Positions 43,806 through 55,670 of a stretch of 64,000 nucleotides of DNA are shown in pieces. The notes beneath the pieces were generated by a model. It did not search any database. It worked only from the letters and a program-made list of their open reading frames with translations, and was not told the DNA's origin. The DNA is from Phialophora verrucosa. Taxonomy: Eukaryota > Ascomycota > Eurotiomycetes > Chaetothyriales > Herpotrichiellaceae. The DNA lies in NCBI GenBank assembly GCA_002099365.1, contig MSED01000014.1:1612001-1676000 (forward strand). Direction: 5' to 3'. Positions within the stretch are counted from its first letter, which is position 1, and every line of letters starts with the position of its first letter. The position numbers and the translations under genes are program-made.

Positions 43806-46800
43806 ATGGATCTACGAACCACCATCCAGTCGACTCTGTCAGCCGACGCGACCATCCGCACCCAGGCTGAGACGGCCCTGAAGCAGGCCGAGCAGCACGC
43901 TGGCTTCATCGGAGCCCTGCTCGACATCCTGCAATCCGAACAGGATCCTGCCGTGCGCCTCTCCACCGCCGTCTATCTCAAAAATCGAATATCGCGGGGA
44001 TGGGCTACCGAACACACTCCCCACCAGCCCATCTCTGAACCCGAACGAAAACCCTTCCGAGACCGTCTCCTTCCTCTCCTCTCTTCGTCGCCGCCGCTGA
44101 TTCGAGCCCAGCTGATTCCGATCCTCCAGACTGTCCTGCAGTACGACTTCCCGACAAAATGGCCGGAGTTGATGGACATGACCCTTCAGCTGATGAACAC
44201 CCAAGATGCCAACCAAGTCTACGCTGGCTTACAGTGTTTATTGGCCGTCTGCCGCACATATCGCTTCCGCGCAGGGGAGGAGAGGCAAAACCTGGATAAG
44301 GTCGTCAACGTGGCCTTCCCAACACTGTTGAGCATTGCGAACCGGCTGGTGAATGAGACGAGCCTGGAAGCGGGGGAGATGCTGAGGATATGCGTCAAGT
44401 GCTACAAACATGCCGTCTACTACGGCTTGCCCGTGCCGCTTCAGTCGCATCAAGCCACGGTCGACTGGTGTACCCTGTTTCTGACCGTCGTCTCCAAAAA
44501 GCCTCCCGAAAGCGCCATGGTCGACGATGCTGAGGATCGGGAACGCAATCATTGGTGGAAGGCTCGCAAGTGGTCATACGCCAATTTAAACAGGCTTTTC
44601 GTGAGGTACGGAAACCCCTCGATGCTCTCTTCGCAGCAGGAGAAGGAATATGGCGATTTTGCCAAGAACTTTATCACAAACTTCGCCCCGGAAATCCTCA
44701 AGGGATACCTCGGTGAGATTGAGAAATGGGTGGGCGGAGACTACTGGTTGAGCAAGCCGTCCCTGTCCTACACTTTGATATTTCTGGAAGAATGTGTGAA
44801 GCCGAAGGTCATGTGGGACAAGCTCAAGCCGCACATGGACAGTCTCATCAGGCATCTAGTATTCCCTGTCATGTGTTTGTCCGACGACGATTTGGAACTC
44901 TTCGAGGACAACCCGGCCGACTATCTGCACCGCAAGCTGAACTTCTACGAGGAGGTCTCGGCGCCGGATATGGCAGCAACTAATTTCTTGATCGCCCTAA
45001 CCAAATCCCGGAAACAGCAAACCCTCGTCATCCTCTCGTACGTCAACGACGTCGTGTCACGGTACGAGTCTGCCCCAGATGACCAAAAGAATCCACGAGA
45101 GAAGGATGGCGCTCTCCGGATGATCGGTGCACTCGCGTCGGTTATCTTGGGCAAGAAGAGTCCCATTGCGGATCAAGTCGAGTATTTCTTCGTGCGACAC
45201 GTCTTCCCCGAGTTCAGGTCTCCACATGGCTTCCTCCGCGCGAGAGCCTGTGATACCATGGAGAAGTTCGAGCAGCTCGACTTCAAGGACCAGAACAACC
45301 TGATCACCATCTACCAGAACATCATAGAATCAATGGCCGACCCAGCACTCCCAGTCAGGGTCGAGGCCTCGTTGGCCTTGCAGCCACTTATAAGGCACGA
45401 TGTCATTCGCGTCGCTATGCAAACAAACATCCCGCAGATCATGCACCAACTGCTGCAGCTAATGAACGAAGTCGATGTGGACGCTTTGTCGAATGTGATG
45501 GAGGATTTTGTCGAAGTGTTTGCCGAACAATTGACACCATTTGCTGTGGCGCTTAGCACGAATCTGAGAGACACGTATATCCGGATCATCAGGGAGATCC
45601 TGGAACGTCAAGAGGCTAGATTGGCTGAAACTGGTGAAGGCCACAACGACTATTTGGACGACAAGTCCATCGCGGCACTAGGTGTCTTGCAGACGATCGG
45701 CACACTCATTCTCACTCTTGAGGCGACCCCTGACGTTCTTGCACTTCTCGAAACCATTCTCATGCCCGTCATCACCATCACCTTGAAAAATAAGCTGTAC
45801 GACCTCTACAACGAGATCTTCGAGATCATTGATTCTTGCACGTACGCGTCAAAAGCAATATCCGACACGATGTGGCAAGCTTTTGAACTCATGCACAAAA
45901 CGTTCAAGGATGGTGCAGAGCTATACCTAGAAGACATGCTGCCTGCACTCGACAACTTCGTGTCCTATGGCCAGCAACGGCTGATTGAACACCCGCCCTA
46001 CCTCGCCGCCATCGGTGGTATGGTACGAGATATCTTTGCCGACCCTAAGGTGGGCGGCGTCGACCGCATCTGCGGGTGCAAGCTTGCTGAGGCCATGATG
46101 TTGAACCTCCGAGGCGGTCCCCTCGACAGCTACATACCTACGTTTGTGACTCTGCCCATGGAGGTCTTGACGGGTGCCCAGGCAAAGTCAATCGTCAAGA
46201 GCTATAAGCTTCACCTGGTAGAGATGGTTATCAATGCTCTATACTACAACCCGATCCTGGCATTACACGTCCTCGAATCCCATGGCTGGACGAACAAATT
46301 TTTCTCAATCTGGTTCGGCATGATCGACAACTTTCGACGCGTCCACGACAAGAAGCTTTCTCTTGCGGCCATCTGTTCACTTCTCACGATCCACGCTGAT
46401 CAAGTGCCTCAATCTGTCCAGACCGGATGGCCCCGCCTTCTCACCGGAGCGACATACCTCTTCCGGACTCTTCCAGCTGCAATGAAGCAGCGAGAGGATG
46501 CTGTGAAAGCCTCGGATGGTATCTCGGACACGATATCAGACTACGGGTCTGATGAAGAGGCGGAAGACTGGGCGGACGAACCCGCCGCTGAAGGCCAAGA
46601 GTGGGGCCATGTCGATGCTGCAACACTGCCGGATACCAAAGGTGATATCAAAGACGAGTCGCAGGCTTATTTGGACTTCCTTAGCGAGGAGGCCAAGAAA
46701 TTCGGTGCGCTGGCTGATGACGACGACGACAGCATGCTTGACGATGACAGTTTGCTAGAGAGCCCGCTTGACAAGTTTGATCCTTATTCGGCGTTCAAAG

Positions 46801-46940
46801 ACTCTCTCGGCAAGCTGCAGGCAGAGCAACCTCAGCTGTATGAAAATCTTACGGCAATTTTGGAACAGAGCGATCGAGATGTTCTGCAAACTGTCGTCAA
46901 CCATGCGACTGCTCTTCAACAAGCACAGACCCAGGGATAG
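43806..46940 (+). CDS. Importin-7/8-type karyopherin (Nmd5/Sxm1 family)
   Basis: Intronless, 1044 aa, typical length for importin-beta members. The N-terminal importin-beta domain spans about 22-100 (AETALKQAEQHAGFIGALL, then VRLSTAVYLKNRI-SRGW), the region that binds RanGTP. HEAT-like helical repeats run through the chain, with family words FLEECVKPKVMWDKLKPH, NDPADYLHRKLNFYEEVSAPDMAA-like and HGFLRARACDTMEKFEQLDF. The C-terminal 120 residues are acidic (DYGSDEEAEDWADE; DDDDDSMLDDDS), which in this family helps cargo handling. Relatives import ribosomal proteins, histones and TFIIS. Whether it is the Nmd5 or Sxm1 branch cannot be settled by eye. Confidence 0.92.
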   Translation: MDLRTTIQSTLSADATIRTQAETALKQAEQHAGFIGALLDILQSEQDPAVRLSTAVYLKNRISRGWATEHTPHQPISEPERKPFRDRLLPLLSSSPPLIRAQLIPILQTVLQYDFPTKWPELMDMTLQLMNTQDANQVYAGLQCLLAVCRTYRFRAGEERQNLDKVVNVAFPTLLSIANRLVNETSLEAGEMLRICVKCYKHAVYYGLPVPLQSHQATVDWCTLFLTVVSKKPPESAMVDDAEDRERNHWWKARKWSYANLNRLFVRYGNPSMLSSQQEKEYGDFAKNFITNFAPEILKGYLGEIEKWVGGDYWLSKPSLSYTLIFLEECVKPKVMWDKLKPHMDSLIRHLVFPVMCLSDDDLELFEDNPADYLHRKLNFYEEVSAPDMAATNFLIALTKSRKQQTLVILSYVNDVVSRYESAPDDQKNPREKDGALRMIGALASVILGKKSPIADQVEYFFVRHVFPEFRSPHGFLRARACDTMEKFEQLDFKDQNNLITIYQNIIESMADPALPVRVEASLALQPLIRHDVIRVAMQTNIPQIMHQLLQLMNEVDVDALSNVMEDFVEVFAEQLTPFAVALSTNLRDTYIRIIREILERQEARLAETGEGHNDYLDDKSIAALGVLQTIGTLILTLEATPDVLALLETILMPVITITLKNKLYDLYNEIFEIIDSCTYASKAISDTMWQAFELMHKTFKDGAELYLEDMLPALDNFVSYGQQRLIEHPPYLAAIGGMVRDIFADPKVGGVDRICGCKLAEAMMLNLRGGPLDSYIPTFVTLPMEVLTGAQAKSIVKSYKLHLVEMVINALYYNPILALHVLESHGWTNKFFSIWFGMIDNFRRVHDKKLSLAAICSLLTIHADQVPQSVQTGWPRLLTGATYLFRTLPAAMKQREDAVKASDGISDTISDYGSDEEAEDWADEPAAEGQEWGHVDAATLPDTKGDIKDESQAYLDFLSEEAKKFGALADDDDDSMLDDDSLLESPLDKFDPYSAFKDSLGKLQAEQPQLYENLTAILEQSDRDVLQTVVNHATALQQAQTQG

Positions 46941-48767
46941 AATGGCGGGACATGTAATGCGGAACAGTTCTCGGCCCTTCACGCTTTACATCATCAAGTC
47001 GGCGACGCGCGGAGAAAGAAGCACGCAGTACGCGTGATGCACGTCCAGAAGCTCATGGCCAAGCAATTGATTGCGGACGCCTTGAACTTGACCGCAAGAA
47101 GCGGATCTTAGCATTTCTGTCCAGGGATGCTTAGGAAAAGCCACGGGCAATGACGCCGGCCTCTCAGGGGCCCTTCTGTCTGCCCTTTTGAGTGATTGGA
47201 GAAGAGATTTCCATATGTGCCTCCGAAGCGGGAGTTGAGGGCTGTGAATAAGGAAGGACCGAAGCCGAAGGAAGAAGATTGTCCAGCTTTGTGGTTGCGC
47301 TATATAGGGTACTCTGGTCTAGCGCGTGCTCGCAACCGCCTCCACCAGCACATCCCAGCGGGAAGTCAGAATTAGAGCCTCTGAAGAGCTCGAGGTTGAA
47401 AGAACAGCGGCGACTGTGTGGCAAGCTTGTGTGTCTCGAGGATCAAACCAGCCAGCCCTCGAACCAACCCGCTCACGATTCGCGATTTAAATTTCCTCCG
47501 TGGCAGAGGCAGAGAGGCAGAGGCAGAGAGGCAGAGGCAGAGAGCGGGAACAGAGAGACGGCAGGGAGGAGAGCGAAGCCACGATCCATCTGATCATCAT
47601 TCTCATTATGTAGATATTCCCCCCGAACAACCCCTATGCCCATTCGTCAAATTCCATTACTACTGTACTGTATACAACCTTGTAAACGCTCCTGTCCCGG
47701 CGCTTGCCACAATTCCAGTTTCGCCCGTCGTCTACCAACACCGACGGACTCGACCAAGCAGCTTGCTCTCGACCGTGTGCCGAGGGATATATCTCCCGGG
47801 ACAGAGTATGAAGTATCCCTCCGGTACATATGTATGTATATCCAAGCTTGGCTGAATATAGGCATGAGACATCATCTCTCTATCCTATGAGACCATGCTG
47901 CCCGGCTGATGAGCGGGATTGTAGAGGCAGGATGGCAGTCCACAATCAATTTATCATGGATATCATTCATAATTAACTTGTCCGCCCGACTCTGATGAGA
48001 ACTATCCTCAGCCCTTTTGTCCTGGCATTCTCTTCACCTGCTGCCGGGTGTCCCGAGTGCGACATGAACCTGTTGAATTAAGGGACCGACAATTTGACCG
48101 TAAACCCATGCTGTCTTGAATCTTTTCAAAACAACCTTGACGTGCCGTGTTCAGATTTTGTTCCACTCGTTCTGTTCAATGCCATACTTGGTACTCTCGA
48201 CGACTTTTGTCATTTTCCTTTCCTTTGTTCCACGCTCCTTCGCTATGCTGACAATAGCTCATAGACAACAGCAACATACACATGACATGTGCAGACCGAC
48301 GCTCCTAACGACAACGTACACACCCGTCGCTTCCAAACAATTTTGTCCTTGCCTGTACCTGATGTTTTCTCTAGACCTCCATGCTCCGTTGTTGGCCACA
48401 TATTGTACGATTTCGTCGCAATCTCGAGGACTCTCGGGATCCCGATCCCCATGAGCCTAGCAAAACAGCAAGCCAAGTCCTCTAGGTCGTCCGTCGTATG
48501 CAAAGACTGTCCCATTGCCATCGCTATCCCGCAAAGACAAACCCCCTGAACAACCAGCCACCAGCACCGCCCGCCAGTATCCACAAAAGCTAGTAAACAA
48601 ATGTCCATTGATTCTGCAAAGAGTCAAAGTACATGAAGTCGGAAGAAAGGTAAACACTGTTGCTCAAACATGAAATACGTCGTGGAAGTCGTTAAGTGGT
48701 CAATGAGTGAACTCCAGTGGTGTTGAATCGTGGATCCGGGGATTAGGTTTATGGTCGTCGTGATGAC
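46941..48767. other. 1.8-kb convergent intergenic region
   Basis: Between the karyopherin (+) and the Nrp1-like gene (-), so mostly 3' UTRs. A purine tandem repeat is listed separately. Small frames here have no protein-like composition. Confidence 0.45.
47502..47544. repeat. Purine-rich 14-bp tandem repeat
   Basis: Three copies of GGCAGAGGCAGAGA-like units, noncoding, in the convergent interval after the karyopherin gene. Confidence 0.75.
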
Positions 48768-50912
48768 TTAGGCAGGGCTCTTCGCACTCTGAGGCCCCCC
48801 ATTGCGGCGAGAGTGTTGTGGCTCTTCACTACCGAGACCCATGTTCTCCATGCCAGACGAGAGAAAAGCGAATGGGTCGGCGCTGGGCCCGTTGCTGTAA
48901 AAGCCATTGTGTGGGACATTGCCAGGCCCGGTTGTGTCAGCCGCACCACTGAAAGCAGCCTGGGCAGCAGGGCCAAATGATGAATGAGACATGTTGCTCG
49001 GTGCATATCCAGGCGTCATGCTGCCCATTTGAGGGAAGGGAGCCGATGGCGGGCCACCCATGCCAGAGGGCACTCCATACTGATGTGGTGGGGGTTGACC
49101 GAAAGCTGCGCCCGAGCCGAACGCGCTAGCACCAGGACCGTAGGGAGCAGGTCCGGGAGTGCTGGCCATTGAACCTGGTCCCATGCCATACTCTGATGGT
49201 GGTGCCATGGGAGAAGGATAAGCCGAATCAACCACAACTGCGGCACCAGAGCGTGGAGCACCACAGCGCAGGCAGTTAACATTCTTCGCAAAGTTGTGGT
49301 ATTGGCAGCCCTCAGCACCGCATCGCCAGTCTCCTGCTCGGAAAGGGACGATGCCAGCTCCACCTCGTCCGTGATGTCCGTGTCCATGGTGTCCCATATG
49401 ATGATGATGGCCCATCATATGAGGAGGTCCATATCCAGCATACGAGTTGTAGTATGGGTCAACACCGGGTGCACCTCCAGCGGGGAACGAGCAGCGGAAG
49501 CAGGCTGTGCGGCGTTGGAAGTTCGAGAAGCCACATGAAGGACAATTCCAGTCACCGGGTCGTGGGCGGTTCTTGCTTGGAGGGAAAGGCGTCAGAATCT
49601 CAGCAGCACGATCGAGGACTCGGCTTGAGGAAGGCGAGACCTCGATGGCCTTCTCGTTCAGGGCACGTCCGTTCATGCAGAGACTTTCAGCTGCCTGTAC
49701 CATCATGATGTTAGTGGGGGATTCTGAATGTCAAGTGAGGTCGAGGTGAGTTGAGATGAGTTGAGTGAGGTGAGGTGAGCGAAGTAGGGAGCGGGTGAGG
49801 TTGAAATGAGTGCGGGCAGAGGTGAAAACTTGGAAATGAAAGTGAGACATACCTCTTCATGTGAAGAGAACACGGCGAAACCTGAACCTGTAGGCTTGTG
49901 CTGATCTGGCGTCCGAAGGGTCCAGAAAGCGATGGGCCTCCCCCCGAACTGGGTAAACCAGCTTTCGAGTTCGGACTGGGTCGTGTCGTGTGGCAAGCCG
50001 TTCATGTGGAGGACTTTACTACGCTCCTTCAAAAAGGCATTTACATCGGCTCTAGCATCCATTGGGCGAGTCAAGACATCGGGATGCTCGTGAGCGGGCT
50101 GAGACTTCCGAATTAGGCCTCGCAACACCCTGGCAAGCGTGACGGCCTCTTCCATGGCACGACGGGGGGAGGCAGGCGCCAACGCCTGCAGGTGGAAGGG
50201 TAGATTGTGCTTGATTGGAGCCGACGATTGCACAGGTTCCACCTCTAGGGCAGCACAAATGTTTGCCAGGGAGCTGGGGCCAAACGGGAGGGACTCTGGG
50301 TGATGTTGTTGCCATCGGGCATACTCTGAGCGCAAGTCAAAGGTTCGGGAATGTTGCAGGTAAGCCGGTAGGACGACTGCCTTGTCGCGAGCCTCTCGGG
50401 GCAATTGCACCCGCAAGTCCCAGGAATCCAGTGTGACAAAGGAGAATTCCAGATTCTTGGACGTGAGATGCTCCTGAGCGAAATGGTCAAACCGAGTAAC
50501 TGCATCGCGGAAAGACCCGGCATTGCGGACGTGTTCCCAGGTCAAAGTGGTGAGGCTGGCTGTGATTGCAGGGTCAGTTCATGCGAATCTCCGTCCTTCT
50601 CGGCACCGAAAAAAGTACTCACTGCAAAGAGGCGTGATGGGAGTGTTGACGGGCTTGACAAGCACACTTTCGCGATAGATCTGGCTCTTCCGTTAACTTT
50701 TTCATCCATCTTCTCATGTTTCCTCCTGCCGGGGTAGGAACCGTCAGGAGACGTACCTCGTCACAAGTCTTACTATCGAGCAAGATCCAGCCCAATTCAA
50801 TTACTTCCGCGGAATCTTTTGTGACATAGACTCCATGTTCATCGCATGTTGTCGCAACATGGATGACGACGTATCGGTCGAGCTTGGGGACTGGGGTGGC
50901 CGGGGTCGTCAT
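48768..50912 (-). CDS. Nrp1-like RNA-binding protein (exonuclease-like fold, RRM, two RanBP2 zinc fingers)
   Basis: Four minus-strand exons: 50912-50757, 50680-50623, 50559-49853 and 49694-48768 (615 aa). Residues 1-220 resemble the DEDD exonuclease fold of the ERI1/RNase T group (KLDRYVVIHVATTCDEHGVYV, EVIELGWILLDSKT, then NTPITPLCTSLTTLTWEHV), but the D-x-E metal site is replaced by H-V-A, so catalysis is unlikely. The RRM at about 250-340 has VLHMNGLP and GSGFAVFSS and is split by the last intron. Two zinc fingers, DWNCPSCGFSNFQRRTACFRC and DWRCGAEGCQYHNFAKNVNCLRC, bind single-stranded RNA in this class. The tail is Gly/Pro/His-rich. Yeast Nrp1 localises to stress granules; such a role here is inference. 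Intron 3 is 158 nt. Confidence 0.85.
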
Positions 50913-53179
50913 GCTGGATTTGCTCGGGATTTCGGTACAAACGATCAGGTGAGCTTGAGACGAGGGAAAACGTCGACACAGCAAGCGGGCAAATTATCGT
51001 GCTATCAAGATTTCGAACTGTACTGCCAATGGTCAGCTAGGAGGCTATACAACCGGCTGCAGTCCGCAATATACCAGGCAAATGTCGAGTCAGAAAAAGC
51101 AGAATCCCAACCCAACTCCACGTGCTGGGGACAGGGAATTGCAGGACAAGCGAGGAAGATGAATTGATAGATACAGGCCGTCGTTTCTCAGTCCCCAGAA
51201 AATCAACAAGATACGGGTGGAAAGAGAGGGAACAGGCAATCGATGGAAGTACGCAGCGGCCGCGGAAGTGAACTGGGAAGAAGGGTGAGAGAGTCGTCGA
51301 CGGAGATGGAGATGGAGATGCAGTCTGGGTTGTCAACTTTGTCAAGGCAAAATTGGGGGAAGCTAAACCACAAACTCACTTTAGGACTCGGCTTTTTCTC
51401 TGCCACTGTGCTGGTTGCAGGGCTTACAGCTGCGTATCCCACGCGGGCCGCTAGCTTTTAAGGACAAAACGGTGCGGTCCTGCAGACCGGATCCCTGGGT
51501 TTCTGGTTTCCTTGGTGGGCGTCACTGATTCCCTGGCTTTCTAGGCGGTTTCCAGGCCCAAGTCTGGCACACTTGGATCAACGGTACGATGCACAAAGGT
51601 ACACAATCAATCGCCCACATGCGGTGCAAATTTTAGGGCTGCTGCTGTCACCTAGGTTCTCGAATCTCGTGCGTGGAAGTGTGACCGCGAGGCCTCTAGC
51701 TGCTGGCCCTCTCCATCCCTCCGGGGGTTGCCAGACGGGGATACCGTGGTTGTGGTCCTCCATGCCGTCCTACGCGTGTTTGATTGACAACAGCTAGGAG
51801 GAAAGTGAGTCGACAACAACCAGGACCCGTTCATTTCTAATTCTACCAGGAAGACATTTTCTCTACTTTTAGCAAGCGACGTCCTGTTTTGCAATGCCTC
51901 GATGGACGTCTGCAGCAACTGACAGCTCCCCGACCTGTGCGGCTAACCGTGGCCACACTCGCACAAAGGACCGATGTCAAAAAAATAATTAATTGTTTCC
52001 CACCTGGGTGGTCAGTGTGGCTTGTTTCAGGATGCTGGCCCTGGACTTCCGACAGACCACCTAATGCTCGGTCGTGGAGCCACGAGCACCGTTGGGGCAT
52101 GGCTTTAGATGGCATTTCCGTGAGCTAGAGCTCCCAAGAAAGCAACGCACCAAATCCCGGAAACGTGGAATGCGCCCGCCGAGTGACTTGACAGCGTGAA
52201 GAAGCACTTGAGCTCCCGACCATTAGTTATCACGAGCTTGCACCCTCGCCAATGCTTTCGCGCCTCGGAAGCGCAACCACCATGCAATGCCTAGGTCGTG
52301 CGGATGCATTGATCTTCCTCTCTAGCTTACCAGCGAAAGTGCCACTCGCGACGGTCATACAGTACTTAGTCCGCCGGAAGACAAGGCACTCGAGCAACGT
52401 AGCACCTCAGAAGCTGAATTTGGCAGGAGTCTGTATTCCTGAAAGGAACTGGCACAGGTTGACATCCAAAACCCATCACTAGTCACGTCTGCCATGCACC
52501 TGCTGTGCACCCACTGCGGTCTTCCAAGTTGAGCCTCTTTGTCACTGACGCCGATCCTGCTTCACGAAATGTCATTATTGCTCGAGCGTGGAAGCCGCCT
52601 ATCCCGAGCTCCGGTGTACCCTAGCACGAGCGACAGGTGGGGTTGGCTGCCACCTGCCCTGAAGAAACAGGGTCCGCGTACGTACCTCGTTAAGAGTTGA
52701 GTGTTCGATCCCGCCCTCCAATCGGCGTAGCTCCTCACTTGACAGCCGACATCCAACCGCATCTGCCTCGCCAGCGCCTAAGAGGTATGTACGCGATATC
52801 GACGTGGTCTCTGCCACTGCTGTTTCTCCCAGCGCGAATAGACGACAATGTTCCAGACGCGAAAAATTTCAGAGTTGCAGAAGAGCTATGCGTTGATGCC
52901 CAATGTTGGTTGTCGGTGTCAGGCCTGCGACATGCGGCTTTGAACCACAGCCCAGATACAGATCGTCCTTGTGCAAGGGATGATCCTGATGCCCAATCCG
53001 AACATCCATCCCCGGTTGCGCCGCTGCCAAAGATACTGTAAACAGACTGCTATAACATAGGAACGGGTGATGAAAACTCCCCCTCGCTCAATCTCGACCT
53101 CGAAAACAACTGCGATCGACTGATGATCTAGGGACTGCTCTGGACCGCCGCAGGAAAATTGTCAAATCGAATGGAGCCT
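50913..53179. other. 2.3-kb intergenic region, no gene recognised
   Basis: Upstream of the Nrp1-like gene. A GGAGATGGAGATGGAGATG run lies near 51302-51319. Open frames are short and not protein-like. Nothing supported. Confidence 0.4.
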
Positions 53180-54330
53180 CCTACCCACAGTAAGCCATTC
53201 CTCTCAGATCCCAGGCTGATCTTTCACAGCTCTACTGTTTCCTCCAGGATCTGTGTGCCTTAGCGAAGAATGTTTGGCCTTTGCCTCTTCTCCATCTTGG
53301 TCGTTGCGTTCCACGGAATCCAAGCCCACAGACGTGCGTCTTCGCCACCGTCCTCACGATGGGCGTCAGCCCAAGTCTCGCCTTTGTCGCCAAACACCTG
53401 AGCCCTCTCAACCGGACCATGACCACCTTGTGGAACAGCGCATCTAGGCACCTCAGTCGTTCCGCAGGAGGAAAGAGCAGCGGTGGACCCCGAAGACGAA
53501 AGAGGCGACACCGGAGATGTTTGGCATGTCAAGCATGGAGCGGCATTGGGGACTGATACTTCTCTGCACTTTTAGCACAAATTGCATCATGCGGCAAAAC
53601 CTTTCATGAAAGCAGGGAGACTCCTTGCGCAATCAAGCCATCACACAGTACGAGCACCCCAGCATCCGGCCGGGACCATTGCATGTACGGGGAGACCGTG
53701 TCGAGTCGGCAACGAGACAGACCATTCATCTGCGCCCGAGGAGCAGAATTGTCAGCAGACGGCCACTAAATCTAGAGAAAAGGAAACAATGTGGGTCAGC
53801 GTTCTCGCATTGACTGCGAGAATCATATCCAAGGCGGGCCCATGGTCCGCTTCAAGGGGATAGAGCCGCCGTACCACTCATCCACATGAGTCTTGCCCCC
53901 ATAATTGGCGAAGTCCAAGTGCTTCGGTGCGACACTGTCACGCATGGCGTGCTCCTCGAGTCCGGCGGCGAGCACCATGTCACGGACACGGGGCCCCTTC
54001 CATGTACATGCCGCCAGGGCGCCATCCATTCAGTCAACAGCTAGCACCTCCTTAATACGTGTGTAGGTCGAGTGTCGGCGGTTTCCGCCACATTGCAGGG
54101 TACAGGCAACCTTGAATTGGGCAGGTCGTGAACCAGCTGGTCCAGGGTACGAGTACGACTGAGGCCCTTCGAGCCAAAGCCATCCCTTTCAATCATGACC
54201 CGGTGGTCTGCTCCGCCTCAGTGCTGGAGTGCGCTGTGGTTGCGGCCAAAATTGTAGCGTTTGGTGATGATGCTACTTGCCGTTCGGGGTGCCCTTTCCC
54301 ATGGGAGAAGGACGTCTAGCCATACCTTGG
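53180..54330 (-). pseudogene. Decayed sulfite oxidase (molybdenum cofactor) gene
   Basis: Read on the minus strand, pieces of the family appear in the right order. These are RYNFGRNHSALQH, RTLDQLVHDLPNS, ACTLQCGGNRR (the cofactor-binding Cys context), ACTWKGPRVRDMVLAAGL, YGGSIPLKRTM, DMILA, MNG, HGLPVHAMVPAGCWGARTV, and the dimerisation-domain words VPQGGHGPVERAQVFGDKG and LWAWIPWN, then AWDLRGMAYCG. They are broken by TGA at 54220-54218, 54032-54030 and 53643-53641, TAG at 53234-53232 and 53183-53181, and one-base shifts near 54115 and 53835. Between DMILA and MNG a decayed intron seems to remain. Sulfite oxidase oxidises sulfite to sulfate. There is no heme or FAD part. Confidence 0.82.
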
Positions 54331-55670
54331 AACATGGTGAGTCCTGGAGACTCCTGGTTGGTCAGCTGTTAGACTGTGCCATTGTGACTGTGCCATTGTG
54401 GCTAGCAGACCTTGACCTGTTCTCGAGGGTTAGCCACTGCGACGACTCATTTGAGACCGATCAGCGCTCGCACGCAAAATGGTCTCTGAGATATTTTTAA
54501 TCGGCGTGGCGAACAACTGCTGGTCTCTAACATCGCACATGCAGCTCATTGTCGAACAGGGTACGTAATTTCTGGAGTCATATTTTCGCGTCCTCTCTGC
54601 TGGAGGCCCGGAGACAAAGAGGCGCAAACGAAATGACCGGTATTTCCACCACCATTTCGCTGACTAACTTCTCTGCTGATCCTGCAACGAAAGTCTTGTT
54701 ATTGGAAGGAGAGATGGCCAACCAGTGGTAACGCAAGGTTAAGCACAGTCTGTCAATATATCCAGGAGCCTGCTCTGCATGATTTTCCGTGTGCCAAAAA
54801 CCATGCACGCAAGCCAGACGTTGTTATGCAGACCAGCATCAATCTACCAAGCCCACCGTTTCCGCCATGTGTCCGCATGCCGGAGCTTTTCACACCCTTA
54901 TATCTGGACGAGGACTTACCAAAGTTCGATGAAAAGTCACTCGGCGTTATAAGGAGACTGACTTCGTCTAGCTCAGCACAAATCCATGACTCTCTTACGA
55001 GCTAACGTCTCATTGTCTACCCCAAAACGGATGGATAATTGGTCTGTATCTCGCTTTCCACCCTCAAGCCAGGAGATGAGTGGCAACCCGCAAACGAAAA
55101 AAGAGATTGTCGCGCTCGAAATGGGCGATGGTCAAGACACACTGGGCTCTCGCGGTCATCTCGACCAAGAAAAGACACGTTGGAAGCCCCCAGGGGGTGT
55201 ACATGGCAGCAGACTGGGCTCCGGCAAATGGAGAACTGATCTTGATCGTCTCTGAGAAGTATTTTACTTACAGTTACAGTATGATGTCTCAAGCAGACTC
55301 CAGTCCCCAAGCGGCAGTTTAAAAAGTCACAAGGAAGCTGTGTGTGCCGCAGTAGAGCCGATTGCGGTCGATCATAAATAGTCAAGCGAAACGACTCCCG
55401 CTTGTTAATCCTCGAAGGCGGGAAGTGAGCAGTATCATGTCTCCAAGTCTTAACTTTCATGTGCCGTCTTCAACTGCGGATGCTTATTTCCGCCTCTTCT
55501 GCCCGTCGTTCACAGTGAATCTCGGCCCCGTCAGTCAGCCCAAGCAGCGTGATTGTGTCTCGGAAAACCTGCCGCGTGAACGGACGTTTGGGGAACTGTC
55601 ACAGCTCTCCGCAGTCGTGCTCCCTCAATCTCCAACGGCTTCGTGACATTTATCACTCCTGGTGTCCGCC
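54331..55670. other. Intergenic, 1.3 kb
   Basis: Contains the possible decayed 5' end of the sulfite oxidase relic (minus-strand TNQESPGL near 54370) and the promoter of the small membrane protein. A repeated word TGTGCCATTGTG occurs twice near 54375-54401. No gene recognised. Confidence 0.4.

Noticed and set aside
47502..47544. Tandem arrays here and at 30334-30430 considered as CRISPR or satellite
   Set aside because: Units are adjacent without spacers and the organism is a fungus; they are ordinary minisatellites.
52690..52740. GTTCGATCC box resembling the internal promoter of a tRNA gene
   Set aside because: The flanking five-base stem does not pair and no A-box or cloverleaf can be drawn upstream.
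53270..53400. Plus-strand frame starting MFGLCLFSILVVAF, like a signal peptide
   Set aside because: It is antisense to the dimerisation-domain part of the sulfite oxidase relic, whose homology is much stronger.
55017..55460. 147-codon minus-strand frame
   Set aside because: No recognisable motif, rich in His/Arg/Ser, and overlaps open frames in other phases of equal quality.
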